Part shown: piece after piece, positions 46,488 through 55,476 of the stretch
Position numbering within the stretch: the stretch's first letter is position 1
Layout of the letters: every line of letters starts with the position of its first letter
DNA from: CAYLHS01 sp964496205
GTDB lineage: Bacteria > Actinomycetota > Acidimicrobiia > Spongiisociales > UBA4744
Direction of reading: 5' to 3'
NCBI GenBank assembly: GCA_964496205.1
Contig: CAZBXV010000004.1
Span: 1 to 64,000, forward strand
DNA: 64,000 nt
Program-made: the position numbers and the translations under genes
Notes under the pieces: generated by a model
The model's input: the letters and a program-made list of their open reading frames with translations, nothing else
What the model was told of the DNA's origin: nothing
The model's database searches: none

Positions 46488-47186
46488 CTACAGGCCCTCG
46501 ATTGCGGTGTCCACGACGGCCATCACATGAAGTTCCGTCGTGTCGAAGACAGGCAGATCGAGATCCTCCGGGCGGATGAGCATGCCGAGCTCCGTACATC
46601 CCAGAATGACACCCTCCGCACCCTGTTCGGTCAGACGATCGATGATGTCCAGGTACTCCTGTTTCGACGACTCGAGCACCTTGCCGTGCACGAGTTCGCT
46701 GAAGATCACATCATCCACCCGAGCCCGATCGCCGGCAGATGGGACGATGACATCGAGTCCGAAGCGTTCGGTCAGACGTCCTCGGTAGAAGTCCAGTTCC
46801 ATGGTGTACCGGGTACCGAGCAGCCCGACGGTGTGCAGACGGTTGGCGATGATCGAGGTTCCTGTCGCGTCGACGATGTGGAGAAACGGAATATGGACGG
46901 CGGCTTCGATGTCATCCGCGACCTTGTGCACTGTGTTGGTCGCGAGCACGAGAACATCGGCGCCGGCCCCCTCCAATCCGGCCGCCGCTGAGGCGAGGTG
47001 ACGGCCAGCGGCCTCCCAGTCGCCGCGCACCACCATGTCTTCGATCACGGCAAAGTCCACCGAGTGAAGAACGATCGGTGCCGAGTGGAACCCGCCGAGC
47101 CTGCGTGCCACCTCTCGATTGATGAGCTGGTAATAGGTCGCGGTCGACTCCCAACTCATTCCGCCGATGATGCCAATTGTCTTCAT
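46488..47186 (-). CDS. Aspartate/glutamate racemase-family protein (YgeA type)
   Basis: 232 residues. The two catalytic positions are T83 (ATNTVHK) and C197 (GCTELG). A threonine/cysteine pair instead of two cysteines is the arrangement of the L-aspartate/glutamate-specific racemase of E. coli (YgeA). It would interconvert amino-acid enantiomers in the cytoplasm. The gene is divergent from pncA and ends just upstream of the nuo2 promoter. Confidence 0.86.
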   Translation of the reverse strand: MKTIGIIGGMSWESTATYYQLINREVARRLGGFHSAPIVLHSVDFAVIEDMVVRGDWEAAGRHLASAAAGLEGAGADVLVLATNTVHKVADDIEAAVHIPFLHIVDATGTSIIANRLHTVGLLGTRYTMELDFYRGRLTERFGLDVIVPSAGDRARVDDVIFSELVHGKVLESSKQEYLDIIDRLTEQGAEGVILGCTELGMLIRPEDLDLPVFDTTELHVMAVVDTAIEGL

Positions 47187-47263
47187 GCTCGTTTCTTGAT
47201 TCTCGTCTCGATTCCAGAGGGTCGCCGGCTGCTGGCTGCTGGTGGCTGGATGCTTCCGGGCTC

Positions 47264-47269
47264 TACGCT
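47264..47269 (+). promoter_or_regulatory. -10 box for leaderless pncA transcript
   Basis: TACGCT, six bases, then the ATG at 47276, with no ribosome binding site. An imperfect GGCTGCT tract lies just upstream (47226-47250). Confidence 0.5.
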
Positions 47270-47275
47270 AGGCGC

Positions 47276-47854
47276 ATGGTCCGGTACACACCCGACACGG
47301 CGCTCATCGTCGTCGACGTCCAGAACGACTTCGCCGATCCGAATGGGAGTCTGCCTGTCACAGGAGGAGCGGCGATCATCCCGTCGATCAACGCGGAGAT
47401 CGAACGAGCCAAGGCGGCTGGGGCACAGGTCGTCTACACACGCGACTGGCACCCGGAATCGACACCCCACTTCGCCAAAGATGGGGGCATCTGGCCCGTG
47501 CACTGTGTCGCCGGCACATGGGGTGCGGAGTTCCACCCAGCCCTCCTGGTCGACGGACCGGAGATCCGAAAAGGGACGGGCGGCGAGGATGGCTACTCAG
47601 GATTCACCATGCGCGATCCCGTGTCGAATGAGACGAGTTCGACCGGACTCGATGTCTTGCTGAATTCTTCCCATCATCTCGTGATCGTGGGTCTGGCCAC
47701 CGACTACTGCGTCAAAGCCACCGCCCTCGACGGTCTCAACCTCGGGCACGAGATCTCGGTGCTCGCAGACGCCGTCAGGGCCGTTGACCTCAACGAGGGG
47801 GACGGTGCTCGCGCGCTCCAAGAGATCTCAGATGCGAGCGGTGTGATCGAGTGA
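47276..47854 (+). CDS. pncA: Nicotinamidase
   Basis: 192 residues. Catalytic D14 (VVDVQNDF), K99 and C145 (TDYCVKAT) and metal ligands D57, H59 and H65 (DWHPESTPHF) are all present. It converts nicotinamide to nicotinate for NAD salvage. The stop overlaps the next gene by GTGA. Confidence 0.92.
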   Translation: MVRYTPDTALIVVDVQNDFADPNGSLPVTGGAAIIPSINAEIERAKAAGAQVVYTRDWHPESTPHFAKDGGIWPVHCVAGTWGAEFHPALLVDGPEIRKGTGGEDGYSGFTMRDPVSNETSSTGLDVLLNSSHHLVIVGLATDYCVKATALDGLNLGHEISVLADAVRAVDLNEGDGARALQEISDASGVIE

Positions 47855-48699
47855 GCGCCCTCGAGTCGTGGGTCAGACGCGAAACCGGCGGGACGCTCTC
47901 CACTCGGCTTGAGGGAGCAACCTCATCGGTGCTGTACGACATCTTGATCGACGGTGCCCCAACGCTGATCGTCCGAACCTTCACCAACTCGCGGTGGCTC
48001 GCCAAAGAACCGGACCTGGCCATTCACGAGGCAGCGGCACTTCGAATCGTCGAGTCAGTCGATATCCACACACCCGAACTCGTTGCCGTCGACGAGACCG
48101 GCGAGCATGCCGGGGTGCCGTCGATCGTGATGACTCGGCTCCCCGGTGCGGTGGACCTGCCGACCGAGCCTTCAGATGAATGGCTCTTCCGGCTCGCTCA
48201 GCCTCTTGCCACTGTTCACACGGCCCAGGCGGCGGGATTCGCCTGGAGCTACGACGCGTGGGTCGACGACTGGCCGCTGCGCCCGCCCAGCTGGTCAACG
48301 AACCCGAACCTCTGGAAACGGGCATTCTCCATCTATGGAGACGGCATGCCGAACGAGCCCGGATGCCTTCTGCACCGTGACTACCACCCCACGAACGTCC
48401 TCTGGAACGGCGGTGCCGTCAGTGGCGTGGTCGATTGGGTCAACGCCTGCGTCGGACCACCCTCGGCCGACATCGCCCACTGCCGCCTCAACCTGGCCTT
48501 GATGTACGGGATCGACGCCGCGGACCGATTCAGTCGAATGATCGACTCTGACTACGACCCGGTGTGGGATCTGGCACCCGCTCTCAGCGGTCTCGAAGAG
48601 TCTGACATCTATCCGCCGTGGATCACGTTCGGGCTCACCCACCTGACGTCGAACCTGGTGCGCAAGCGACTCGAGGAGTTCGTGAGGAGGGCGTGTTGA
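47851..48699 (+). CDS. Aminoglycoside phosphotransferase/choline kinase-like protein
   Basis: 282 residues with a kinase-like fold. The catalytic loop LLHRDYHPTNVLW and metal site VVDWVNACVGPPSADIAH match the APH family. Such proteins phosphorylate small molecules; resistance is not implied. Coupling to pncA by a GTGA overlap suggests a metabolic substrate, perhaps in cofactor salvage. Confidence 0.8.
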   Translation: MSALESWVRRETGGTLSTRLEGATSSVLYDILIDGAPTLIVRTFTNSRWLAKEPDLAIHEAAALRIVESVDIHTPELVAVDETGEHAGVPSIVMTRLPGAVDLPTEPSDEWLFRLAQPLATVHTAQAAGFAWSYDAWVDDWPLRPPSWSTNPNLWKRAFSIYGDGMPNEPGCLLHRDYHPTNVLWNGGAVSGVVDWVNACVGPPSADIAHCRLNLALMYGIDAADRFSRMIDSDYDPVWDLAPALSGLEESDIYPPWITFGLTHLTSNLVRKRLEEFVRRAC

Positions 48700-48831
48700 A
48701 CCGTCGGAAGCTCCGGAACCTGTCGTCGAACCGTCCGGCGTTGACTGAAGACTGAGAACTGACGACCTAAGACGGAGAGCGAAGCGAGCCCATCTCACCT
48801 AAGCTCCAAACGTTCCACGAGGGAGGTACGG

Positions 48832-49785
48832 ATGCGCCACACGAGGCAATGGATAGTTGTCCTCTTCGTCCTCGCGATGATCGCTTCGGCCTGCAGCAGC
48901 GGCGGTTCATCGACGACGACCACCGAGGCCGTAGCAACAACCGAGGCACAGACGACGACCACCGAGGCACAGACCACGACCACCGAGGCACAGACCACAA
49001 CCACAGCGCTCGACTGTACGGTCGCCAATCTGAATCTGGTCACCCCCGGTCAGCTGACGGTCGCGACCGGTGAGCCGGCCTTCCCACCGTGGGTCGGAAC
49101 CGTGGACGGTGAAGGTTTCGACGATCCGACTTCCAAGCTCGGGTTCGAAGCTGCGCTGGTGTACGACATCGCCGAGCAGCTCGGGTTCTCCGACGACCAG
49201 GTCATCTGGACGCGGGTCGGTTTCAACGAAGCAATCGCCCCTGGACCAAAAGACTGGGACTTCGACATCCAGCAATACTCGATCACGGCCGATCGCGAAG
49301 AAGTGGTCGACTTCTCCGAGCCCTACTACACGACCCACCAAGCACTCGTGGTCTTCCCGGACTCGCCGTACGCCAACGCGACGTCCGTCGATGACCTCAA
49401 GGACGCCATCCTCGGCGCCCAGGTCGGCACCACAAGCCTCGACTTCATCGAGGAAGTGATCCAGCCGAACACCGCCCCGTTCGTGTATGACGAGAACGTC
49501 GACCTCGAGGCCGCCATGAACGCAGGCCAGATCGACGGTCTGGTCGTCGACCTGCCCACCGCCTACTACGTCACGGCCGTGCAGGTCGAAGGTTCGATCA
49601 TCGCCGGCGAGTTCACGACGATGTCGGCGAATCCGGACAACTACGGGATTCTCTTCGCCAAGGGCAACCCGCTGGTTCCATGTGTCAACCAAGCGATCGA
49701 CACCCTGAAAGCGAACGGAACCCTTCAAGATCTCGAGGACACCTTCCTCACGCAGGGCGGGGCTATCCCTCAGATCAGCGGCTAG
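48832..49785 (+). CDS. Amino-acid ABC transporter substrate-binding lipoprotein
   Basis: 317 residues. Lipobox ASACSS, then a linker with three near-perfect TTTTEAQ repeats (21 bp each in DNA), then a periplasmic binding protein type 2 domain of the polar amino-acid family (QYSITADREEVVDFSEPYY). GGGAGG precedes the ATG. It heads a three-gene transporter operon. Confidence 0.9.
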   Translation: MRHTRQWIVVLFVLAMIASACSSGGSSTTTTEAVATTEAQTTTTEAQTTTTEAQTTTTALDCTVANLNLVTPGQLTVATGEPAFPPWVGTVDGEGFDDPTSKLGFEAALVYDIAEQLGFSDDQVIWTRVGFNEAIAPGPKDWDFDIQQYSITADREEVVDFSEPYYTTHQALVVFPDSPYANATSVDDLKDAILGAQVGTTSLDFIEEVIQPNTAPFVYDENVDLEAAMNAGQIDGLVVDLPTAYYVTAVQVEGSIIAGEFTTMSANPDNYGILFAKGNPLVPCVNQAIDTLKANGTLQDLEDTFLTQGGAIPQISG

Positions 49786-49791
49786 TTCACC

Positions 49792-50652
49792 GTGACGGAA
49801 CCCACGACGGTCGGAAGTGGGGGCCCGGTCAATCCCGGGCCCCCACCGAGACGTCGTGAAGAGGGCGCACGAGCAGCGCTCATCGCGTTCTTTTCGACCC
49901 TGATCTTCTTCGGTCTGGTCATCTGGGCGGTCCTCACCTCCCCCGCCTGGCCAAGGGTCCAGCAGCAGTTCTTCAACCCGCAGCGATTCGCCGCGAGTTT
50001 CCCGGCGATCCTCCACGGATTCTGGCTCGACATCAAGATGTTCCTGGTCGCCGAGGTGGTCATCCTCACGCTGTCACTGGCCATCGCGATGATCCGGGCG
50101 CTGCGAGGTCCGGCGTTCTTCCCTCTTCGGGTACTGGCAGTCACGTTCATCGACATCTTCCGCGGTATCCCGGTCATCCTGCTGATCCTCCTGCTCGGCT
50201 TCGGCGTCCCAGCCCTCCAGCTTCCCGGCCTCCCCAGGAACGCGCTGTTCTGGGGGCTCACGGCGCTCATCATCAGCTACAGCGCCTACACGGCAGAGGT
50301 GTATCGGGCCGGCATCGAGTCTGTCCATGAGAGTCAGCGAATGTCCGCCCGAGCTCTCGGACTCACGCAGGGGCAGGCACTCAGATACGTGATCGTCCCC
50401 CAGGCCATTCGCAACGTCATTCCTGCACTGCTCAACGGCTTTGTGAGCCTCCAGAAGGATGTGGCACTCGTACTCGTTCTGGGTATCCGCGAGGCAGTAC
50501 GCGAGGCCGACATCTACGCAGCCAAGACGTTCAACTACACCGGTTACATCGGGGCTACGGTGCTGTTTCTCGTCGTGAGTATCCCCGCGGCCCGGTTCAC
50601 CGACTGGTACACCGAACGTGACCGTCGCCGTCGTCAGGCGGTGTCGGTGTGA
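49792..50652 (+). CDS. Polar amino-acid ABC transporter permease
   Basis: 286 residues. The membrane domain shows the HisM/GlnP family pattern (TFIDIFRGIPVILLILLLGF) and the cytoplasmic EAA-type loop SARALGLTQGQALRYVIVPQA. The N-terminus is rich in glycine and proline. GTG start six bases after the binding-protein stop. Confidence 0.9.
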   Translation: MTEPTTVGSGGPVNPGPPPRRREEGARAALIAFFSTLIFFGLVIWAVLTSPAWPRVQQQFFNPQRFAASFPAILHGFWLDIKMFLVAEVVILTLSLAIAMIRALRGPAFFPLRVLAVTFIDIFRGIPVILLILLLGFGVPALQLPGLPRNALFWGLTALIISYSAYTAEVYRAGIESVHESQRMSARALGLTQGQALRYVIVPQAIRNVIPALLNGFVSLQKDVALVLVLGIREAVREADIYAAKTFNYTGYIGATVLFLVVSIPAARFTDWYTERDRRRRQAVSV

Positions 50653-51392
50653 ACAAGCTTGAGCTTCGCAAAGTCTGCAAGGCGTTCGGCGACAAGCAAG
50701 TTCTCGAGGACGTCGACCTCGCCGTGGCACCGCACGAGGTCGTGTGTCTGATCGGCTCGTCAGGCTCGGGAAAGTCGACCATCCTCAAGTGCATCGACCT
50801 CCTCCAGCCCATCGACAGGGGAGCCGTACTGCTCGACGGTGTCGCGATCACCGCCGATGGCGTCAATCAGAACCAGGTTCGCGAAGACATCGGGATCGTG
50901 TTCCAGTCGTTCAACCTGTTTCCTCACATGACGGTCCTCGACAACATCACACTGGGTCCCCGTCGTGTCCATGGAGTCCCCAAACCCGAAGCCGAGGATC
51001 GAGCGGTCGAGCTTCTCGATCGGTTCGATCTGTCAGACAAGATTCGCGAGTACCCCGACAAACTCAGCGGAGGTCAGCAGCAGCGTGTCGCCATCGTCAG
51101 AGCTCTGGCGTCCGAACCCAGCCTGATGCTGTTCGACGAAGTCACCTCCGCACTCGATCCGGAGCTTGTCGCAGAGGTGCTCGACGTCATCAGAGACCTC
51201 AAGGATGAAGGTATGACCATGGTGATCGCGACTCACGAGATGGGCTTCGCCCGGGACGTGGCGAACCAGGTGTGTTTCCTCGACGGAGGCCGCATCCTCG
51301 AGCACGGATCACCAGCAGAGATCTTCACCAACCCCAGGGAAGCGAGAACCCAGCAGTTCCTCCAGCGCATCATCGACGCAGGTCGTTTGTAG
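50649..51392 (+). CDS. Polar amino-acid ABC transporter ATP-binding protein
   Basis: 247 residues. Walker A GSSGSGKST, Q-loop VFQSFNLFPHMTV, signature LSGGQQQRVAI, Walker B LMLFDEVTSALD and switch histidine in ATHEMGF are intact. GlnQ/HisP family. The start overlaps the permease stop (GTGA). Confidence 0.94.
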   Translation: MNKLELRKVCKAFGDKQVLEDVDLAVAPHEVVCLIGSSGSGKSTILKCIDLLQPIDRGAVLLDGVAITADGVNQNQVREDIGIVFQSFNLFPHMTVLDNITLGPRRVHGVPKPEAEDRAVELLDRFDLSDKIREYPDKLSGGQQQRVAIVRALASEPSLMLFDEVTSALDPELVAEVLDVIRDLKDEGMTMVIATHEMGFARDVANQVCFLDGGRILEHGSPAEIFTNPREARTQQFLQRIIDAGRL

Positions 51393-51413
51393 CGAAGCTA
51401 GCTGAACGGCTGC

Positions 51414-52631
51414 TTACGGCGCGAGCCTCACCATCTGTTCGAGCATCGCATAGGCCCGCTCCCCCACGCTGCGCTGGGACTCGTCGAGCAGGTTTGCCAT
51501 CACCTTCAGAACCCACTCCATCAACGGCTTGGATCGAAGACCGGTGTGGGTGAGTGCCCACATCACCTTCGGCTTGCCGATCGCCCGAACGAAGATCCGC
51601 GCCATCTTGTAGTAGAGGCCGTACTCGTCCTGGAGGTCTTGCGGGTACCGCTGAAGCAACGACAGATCCTCCGCCGCGAGCGCCTCATGGATATGGCCGG
51701 CCGCTTTCCGGCCCGTCTCGTAGGCATAAGCGATCCCTTCGCCGTTCCAAGGGTTGATCATCCCGGCTGCGTCTCCGGCAACGACCCAGTTGGGACCCAC
51801 CAATGGCCCGACCGACATCCCCATGGCGAGCTTGCCACCCATCGGCTTGCTGTGGGGTCCTTCGAGCTTCCAGTACTTCGGAGCGGTCCGAACGTACGTG
51901 TCCATCATCGTGGTGGTGTTCGTTTGCTTCCATCGAGAGAACGTAGAGAGCAGCCCGACACCAACGTTCACCGTCCCGCCGCCTAGTGGAAACACCCATC
52001 CGTAGCCGGGCATCTGCGCCCCCGACTCGTCACGGATGTCAAGCTGGCTCTCCATGAAGCGGTCATCTGATCGAGGGCTGGAGTAGTAGCCACGCAGGGC
52101 CATACCCAGCGGAAAGTCGCGCCTGCGTGACGTGCCGAGCGTCTTGCCGAAGCGCGACAGCGAACCATCGGCCACAACAACAGCCCGCGCGCTCAGTGTT
52201 TCGTCGCCGGCTCTCACACCGACCAGCCGACCGTCCTCGATGACAGGTGCGGCTTCCGTGTGTTCGATGACCGACACACCCTCATCCCGAACGAGATCGG
52301 CGACCTGCGCGTCTAGATCCCGCCGTCGGATCACTCCACCCCAGTTGGGGTAGATCGGATGATCGGGCCACTCCATCTCCAGGCTCAGGTCATCTCCTGC
52401 ATAGGAGCGAAGCCCGTCCACTCGGTGGAACGCCGGCGTCGAGAAGTCAAAGCCCATGTCCAGCAGTTCCCTGACGGATCGGGGCGTAAGACCGTCTCCG
52501 CAGGTCTTCTCACGGGGATAGGACTTTCTCTCGAGAACCGTGACGGAGCGGCCTTCTCGTGCCAGCCAGAACGCGGCGGCCGATCCCGCAGGTCCGCCTC
52601 CGATCACTACGACTTCTGTGTGGTGTGTCAT
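51414..52631 (-). CDS. Geranylgeranyl reductase-family flavoprotein (menaquinone reductase MenJ-like)
   Basis: 405 residues. FAD-binding VVIGGGPAGSAAAFWLA, the family motif PREKTCGDGLTPR, and GDAAGMINPWNGEGIAYA are present. In actinobacteria a related enzyme (MenJ) saturates an isoprene unit of menaquinone; archaeal relatives act on lipids. The respiratory setting favours menaquinone, but substrate cannot be proved from sequence. ATG at 52631; TAGGCT lies ten bases before it. Confidence 0.84.
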   Translation of the reverse strand: MTHHTEVVVIGGGPAGSAAAFWLAREGRSVTVLERKSYPREKTCGDGLTPRSVRELLDMGFDFSTPAFHRVDGLRSYAGDDLSLEMEWPDHPIYPNWGGVIRRRDLDAQVADLVRDEGVSVIEHTEAAPVIEDGRLVGVRAGDETLSARAVVVADGSLSRFGKTLGTSRRRDFPLGMALRGYYSSPRSDDRFMESQLDIRDESGAQMPGYGWVFPLGGGTVNVGVGLLSTFSRWKQTNTTTMMDTYVRTAPKYWKLEGPHSKPMGGKLAMGMSVGPLVGPNWVVAGDAAGMINPWNGEGIAYAYETGRKAAGHIHEALAAEDLSLLQRYPQDLQDEYGLYYKMARIFVRAIGKPKVMWALTHTGLRSKPLMEWVLKVMANLLDESQRSVGERAYAMLEQMVRLAP

Positions 52632-52651
52632 CCGGCCCGAAAGCCTACCCG

Positions 52652-53056
52652 TCAGGGAGCGATCGGCAGTCCCGCCTGTGCCCACGCCGCGATGCCGCCA
52701 CCGATGTCGTCGACATTGGTGAAGCCGAGTTTCTTCATGATCTCGAGCGTCTGCCCACTGCGGTTCCCCGTGTGGCAATAGATCAGATACTCCTTTGTGC
52801 GGTCCAGCTGACTGAGCTCCTGCTCGAAGTCCGCCGCGTAGAAGTCAATGTCGACTGCCCCGGCGATCTTGCCTTGCGCGTATTCCTCGGCGGTTCGCAG
52901 ATCGATCAGTTCAAAATCGGGATTGCCCGCATTGGCCTGAATCGTGTCGTACGCCTTCTGCGGGCCGATGGTTCCTATCTGTTGGGTCGCGGTCCCATCG
53001 CTACAAGCGGATGCAAGCAGCCCAAACAGGGCAACAATGATGAGTAGTCTTCGCAC
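52652..53056 (-). CDS. Rhodanese-domain lipoprotein
   Basis: 134 residues. Lipobox LLASACS, then one rhodanese domain with the active cysteine in YCHTGNRSG. It would act in sulfane sulfur transfer at the outer membrane face. GTG start at 53056. A CsoR/CstR-like operator overlaps its promoter, pointing to control by copper or persulfide. Confidence 0.85.
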   Translation of the reverse strand: MRRLLIIVALFGLLASACSDGTATQQIGTIGPQKAYDTIQANAGNPDFELIDLRTAEEYAQGKIAGAVDIDFYAADFEQELSQLDRTKEYLIYCHTGNRSGQTLEIMKKLGFTNVDDIGGGIAAWAQAGLPIAP

Positions 53057-53068
53057 GGTGACAGATGA

Positions 53069-53087
53069 TATACCCTCCAGGGGTATA
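53069..53087. promoter_or_regulatory. CsoR/CstR-like operator between rhodanese and rex genes
   Basis: TATACCC-TCCAG-GGGTATA: 7-bp perfect arms around five bases. It matches the ATACCC-N4/5-GGGTAT pattern of CsoR and CstR sites. It touches the rhodanese -10 box (TATCAT at 53065-53070) and covers the region upstream of it. Confidence 0.6.
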
Positions 53088-53148
53088 GATCGCGCTCCTC
53101 GACACCCGCGTGCCCCTCCACGGATTTCACGGGGTGCGGGCTCGTGAA

Positions 53149-53154
53149 TATCGT
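53149..53154 (+). promoter_or_regulatory. -10 box for leaderless rex transcript
   Basis: TATCGT, six bases, then GTG at 53161. No ribosome binding site. The layout supports this GTG as the start. Confidence 0.5.
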
Positions 53155-53160
53155 GCTCGT

Positions 53161-53808
53161 GTGACGGCTGTCCCTCAACCAACCATCAACCGGATGCCCC
53201 GGTACCTGTTCTGCCTCGAGCAATTCACAAAGGGCGCATCCACGATCTCATCATCGGAGCTGGCCAGGCTCGCTGACGAAACCGCGGCGACGGTCCGCAA
53301 GGATCTGTCGTATCTCGGTTCCCATGGCACGAGGGGGATCGGCTACGACGTCGAGAGGCTGTCCGACACGATCAGACAACGGCTCGGACTCGATCGTCTG
53401 CGGGATCTGGTCATCGTCGGTCTCGGACACCTCGGAACTGCACTCGCGAACTACGGGGGGTTCGACGAGGGCATGTTCCGCGTCGTCGGGATGTATGACA
53501 TCGATCCAGAGATCGTGGGATCGCGCGTCGGCGGGATGGTGGTTCGACATGTCGACGACATGCGTTCGGATCTCGCGTCGGCAGATTGCGTGTTCGGGAT
53601 CATCGCAGTGCCACCCGACGCCGCTCAGGAAGCTGCCGATCTTCTCGTCGAGGCGGGAGCAGCAGGCATCCTGTCATTCGCACCAACACTGCTCCGGGTC
53701 CCTCGACAGGTCTTTGTCCGTCACATAGACCTCGCTACAGAACTCCATGCCCTCAGCTACTACGTGACCGAGCGAAGATCTCACTCTGAACGCCGAGCGG
53801 CTCGCTGA
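53161..53808 (+). CDS. rex: Redox-sensing transcriptional repressor Rex
   Basis: 215 residues. An N-terminal winged-helix domain includes SSSELARLADETAATVRKDLSYLG, given in part here; a Rossmann domain begins VIVGLGHLGTALANYGGF. Rex senses the NADH/NAD+ ratio and represses respiratory and fermentation genes when NADH is low. I did not find a clear TTGTGAA-N-TTCACAA site at the promoters in this window, so local targets are unproven. Confidence 0.92.
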   Translation: MTAVPQPTINRMPRYLFCLEQFTKGASTISSSELARLADETAATVRKDLSYLGSHGTRGIGYDVERLSDTIRQRLGLDRLRDLVIVGLGHLGTALANYGGFDEGMFRVVGMYDIDPEIVGSRVGGMVVRHVDDMRSDLASADCVFGIIAVPPDAAQEAADLLVEAGAAGILSFAPTLLRVPRQVFVRHIDLATELHALSYYVTERRSHSERRAAR

Positions 53809-53849
53809 GAGCACGTGGCACGCTCCTCGACCATCCTGCCCGGCAGTCC

Positions 53850-53939
53850 CTAGCGCCGAATCAGCATTGCTGCGATGGCGGCAGCGGCCAGTGCGGCGAT
53901 CACGATCACCGCTATCGACGTGATGTCGGCGGAACTCAT
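53850..53939 (-). CDS. 29-residue single-helix membrane peptide
   Basis: The peptide starts MSSADITSIAVIVIAALA and ends LIRR; it is essentially one membrane helix. Its ATG overlaps the stop of the subunit-IV-like gene (ATGA). Size, position and coupling recall the small PetG/PetL/PetN subunits of b6f complexes. No sequence match is claimed. Confidence 0.55.
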   Translation of the reverse strand: MSSADITSIAVIVIAALAAAAIAAMLIRR

Positions 53940-55476
53940 GACCAGGGCCATCCGAAGTGGGTCGGCCGTCCGATCAACCCGATCACGATCAAGACGATCA
54001 TGCCGACGACGAAGACGCTGAACAGGGCACGGGCGAACCTGCTTGGCAGCTTCGATGAACTCCTGTCGAGGAACGGCACGGCGAACAACCCGACGATGAT
54101 CGCCGCCGGAACGAAGAAGGCGGCCACGGTGCGGGGCATCCATGCGAGGAGCTGCTCGACCCAGACGAGGAACCACGGTGCTTTGGATGGGTCGGCAACA
54201 CCACCGGCCTGGACGAAAATCGGCGCTGGTCCGGCCAATGCCAGCAGGGACAAGATGACCAGAGAAATGATCGCTGTCACCGACTCCACCCGGAACAGCT
54301 GCCGAGATTCGACGAGGCCGGTCGGCTGCTGTGGTGCTGGTTCGGGTGCGGGGGCCGGCGCCTCGGCTGGAACCGCCGGAGCCGCCGGGGCTGCCGGAGC
54401 GGATGCCTCGGCTGGAGCCGTAGGGGCTGCCTCGGCTGGAGCCGTGGCGGCTGCCGGAGCCGTGGGGGCTGCCGGGGCCGGCGCGAGAGCGACGCCTGCA
54501 TCGGCCAGCATCCCGGCGAGAACCTGATCCTCAGACACACCCGACGCCTTCGCCTTCGCCTCAACCGAACGACGGAACAGCTTCTCAGGCATCCCCAACG
54601 CCGCAGCAGCCTCCTCAACCGACATCCCGGCCGACACAACCGGTGCCGCAGCGACAGCGGNNNNNNNNNNNNNNNNNNNNNNNNNNNNNNNNNNNNNNNN
54701 NNNNNNNNNNNNNNNNNNNNNNNNNNNNNNNNNNNNNNNNNNNNNNNNNNNNNNNNNNNNGCAGCCTCCTCAACCGACATCCCGGCCGACACAACCGGTG
54801 CCGCAGCGACAGCGGGAGCAGCAGCGGGAGTTGGAGCAGCTTCCGCAGCGGCGACCTCCGGGGTCGCGACAGCCGCGGGCTCAGAAGCAGCGACAGGGGC
54901 AGGAGCCGCAGGTGGAGTGGAGGCGACGCCTGCATCGGCCAGCATCCCGGCGAGAACCTGATCCTCAGACACACCCGACGCCTTCGCCTTCGCCTCAACC
55001 GAACGACGGAACAGCTTCTCAGGCATCCCCAACGCCGCAGCAGCCTCCTCAACCGACATCCCGGCCGACACAACCGGTGCCGCAGCGACAGCGGCGGGAG
55101 GTTCGGTCGCGGGTTCGGCCACAGGTTCAGGGGTGAGCTCGGCGGCCGGAGCCGAAGCGGGTGTGGGAGACGACGGTGTGGCCGCGATTGGGAGGGGCTC
55201 GGGCGTGACACTCGGCACGTTCTCCTTCGGAACGGTTGTGCGCTCGGGTGCGGGACCGAGCCCGGCGAGTGCACTCGCACGCGCCTCCTTCACCCGATCG
55301 ATGACATCCGCTGGGATTTCGGTAGCGTCGCCACCGATCGATGCCACGCCGTCCGGGAGAACCTCGGGCGCCGTGTCGACGACGGAGGTGGCTGGAATGG
55401 GATCGCCTGCCTCACCGAGCGCTATCGCCCGCGCCGAGAGGATCCGCCTGCGGAGCTCTTCGGGGATACCCACCAT
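53936..55476 (-). CDS. Subunit IV-like cytochrome b protein with long Ala/Pro-rich N-terminal module repeats (interrupted by assembly gap)
   Basis: Starts at ATG 55476 (GAGGAG upstream, TGATG overlap with the cytochrome b6 gene). About 110 N-terminal residues are followed by copies of a roughly 50-residue helical module (SAGMSVEEAAAALGMPEKLF onward) in Ala/Pro linkers. The last 120 residues form three membrane helices with ADPSKAPWFLVWVEQLLAWM, matching the PEWY region of subunit IV. The 100-N gap at 54661-54760 is an arbitrary length, so the apparent frame change across it is an artefact. The number of modules is unknown (at least three). The extension is expected on the cytoplasmic side. 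Confidence 0.75.
54491..54660 (-). repeat. 170-bp module repeat, copy A
   Basis: Identical base for base to 54925-55094. Encodes the module from about AAPVVSAGMSVEEAA to LAGMLADAGV. Ends directly at the N-run. Confidence 0.9.
54661..54760. other. Assembly gap (100 N)
   Basis: The 55 bases left of the gap (54606-54660) are identical to the 55 bases right of it (54761-54815), so the assembler stopped inside a tandem repeat. True length is unknown. Confidence 0.95.
54761..54815 (-). repeat. Module repeat, copy B (cut by the gap)
   Basis: Identical to the last 55 bases of copies A and C; the rest of this module is in the unsequenced gap. Confidence 0.85.
54925..55094 (-). repeat. 170-bp module repeat, copy C
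   Basis: Identical to copy A at the DNA level, including synonymous positions, which indicates recent duplication or gene conversion. Confidence 0.9.

Noticed and set aside
53161..53808. Rex binding sites at nuo, cba or b6f promoters
   Set aside because: No TTGTGAA...TTCACAA-like inverted repeat was found at these promoters by eye.
54491..55094. CRISPR-like array
   Set aside because: The repeats are 170 bp, coding and in one protein frame, with no short spacer pattern and no cas genes.
53936..55476. Apparent frameshift in the subunit-IV-like gene
   Set aside because: The frame changes only across the 100-N run, whose length is a placeholder, so no real frameshift can be claimed.
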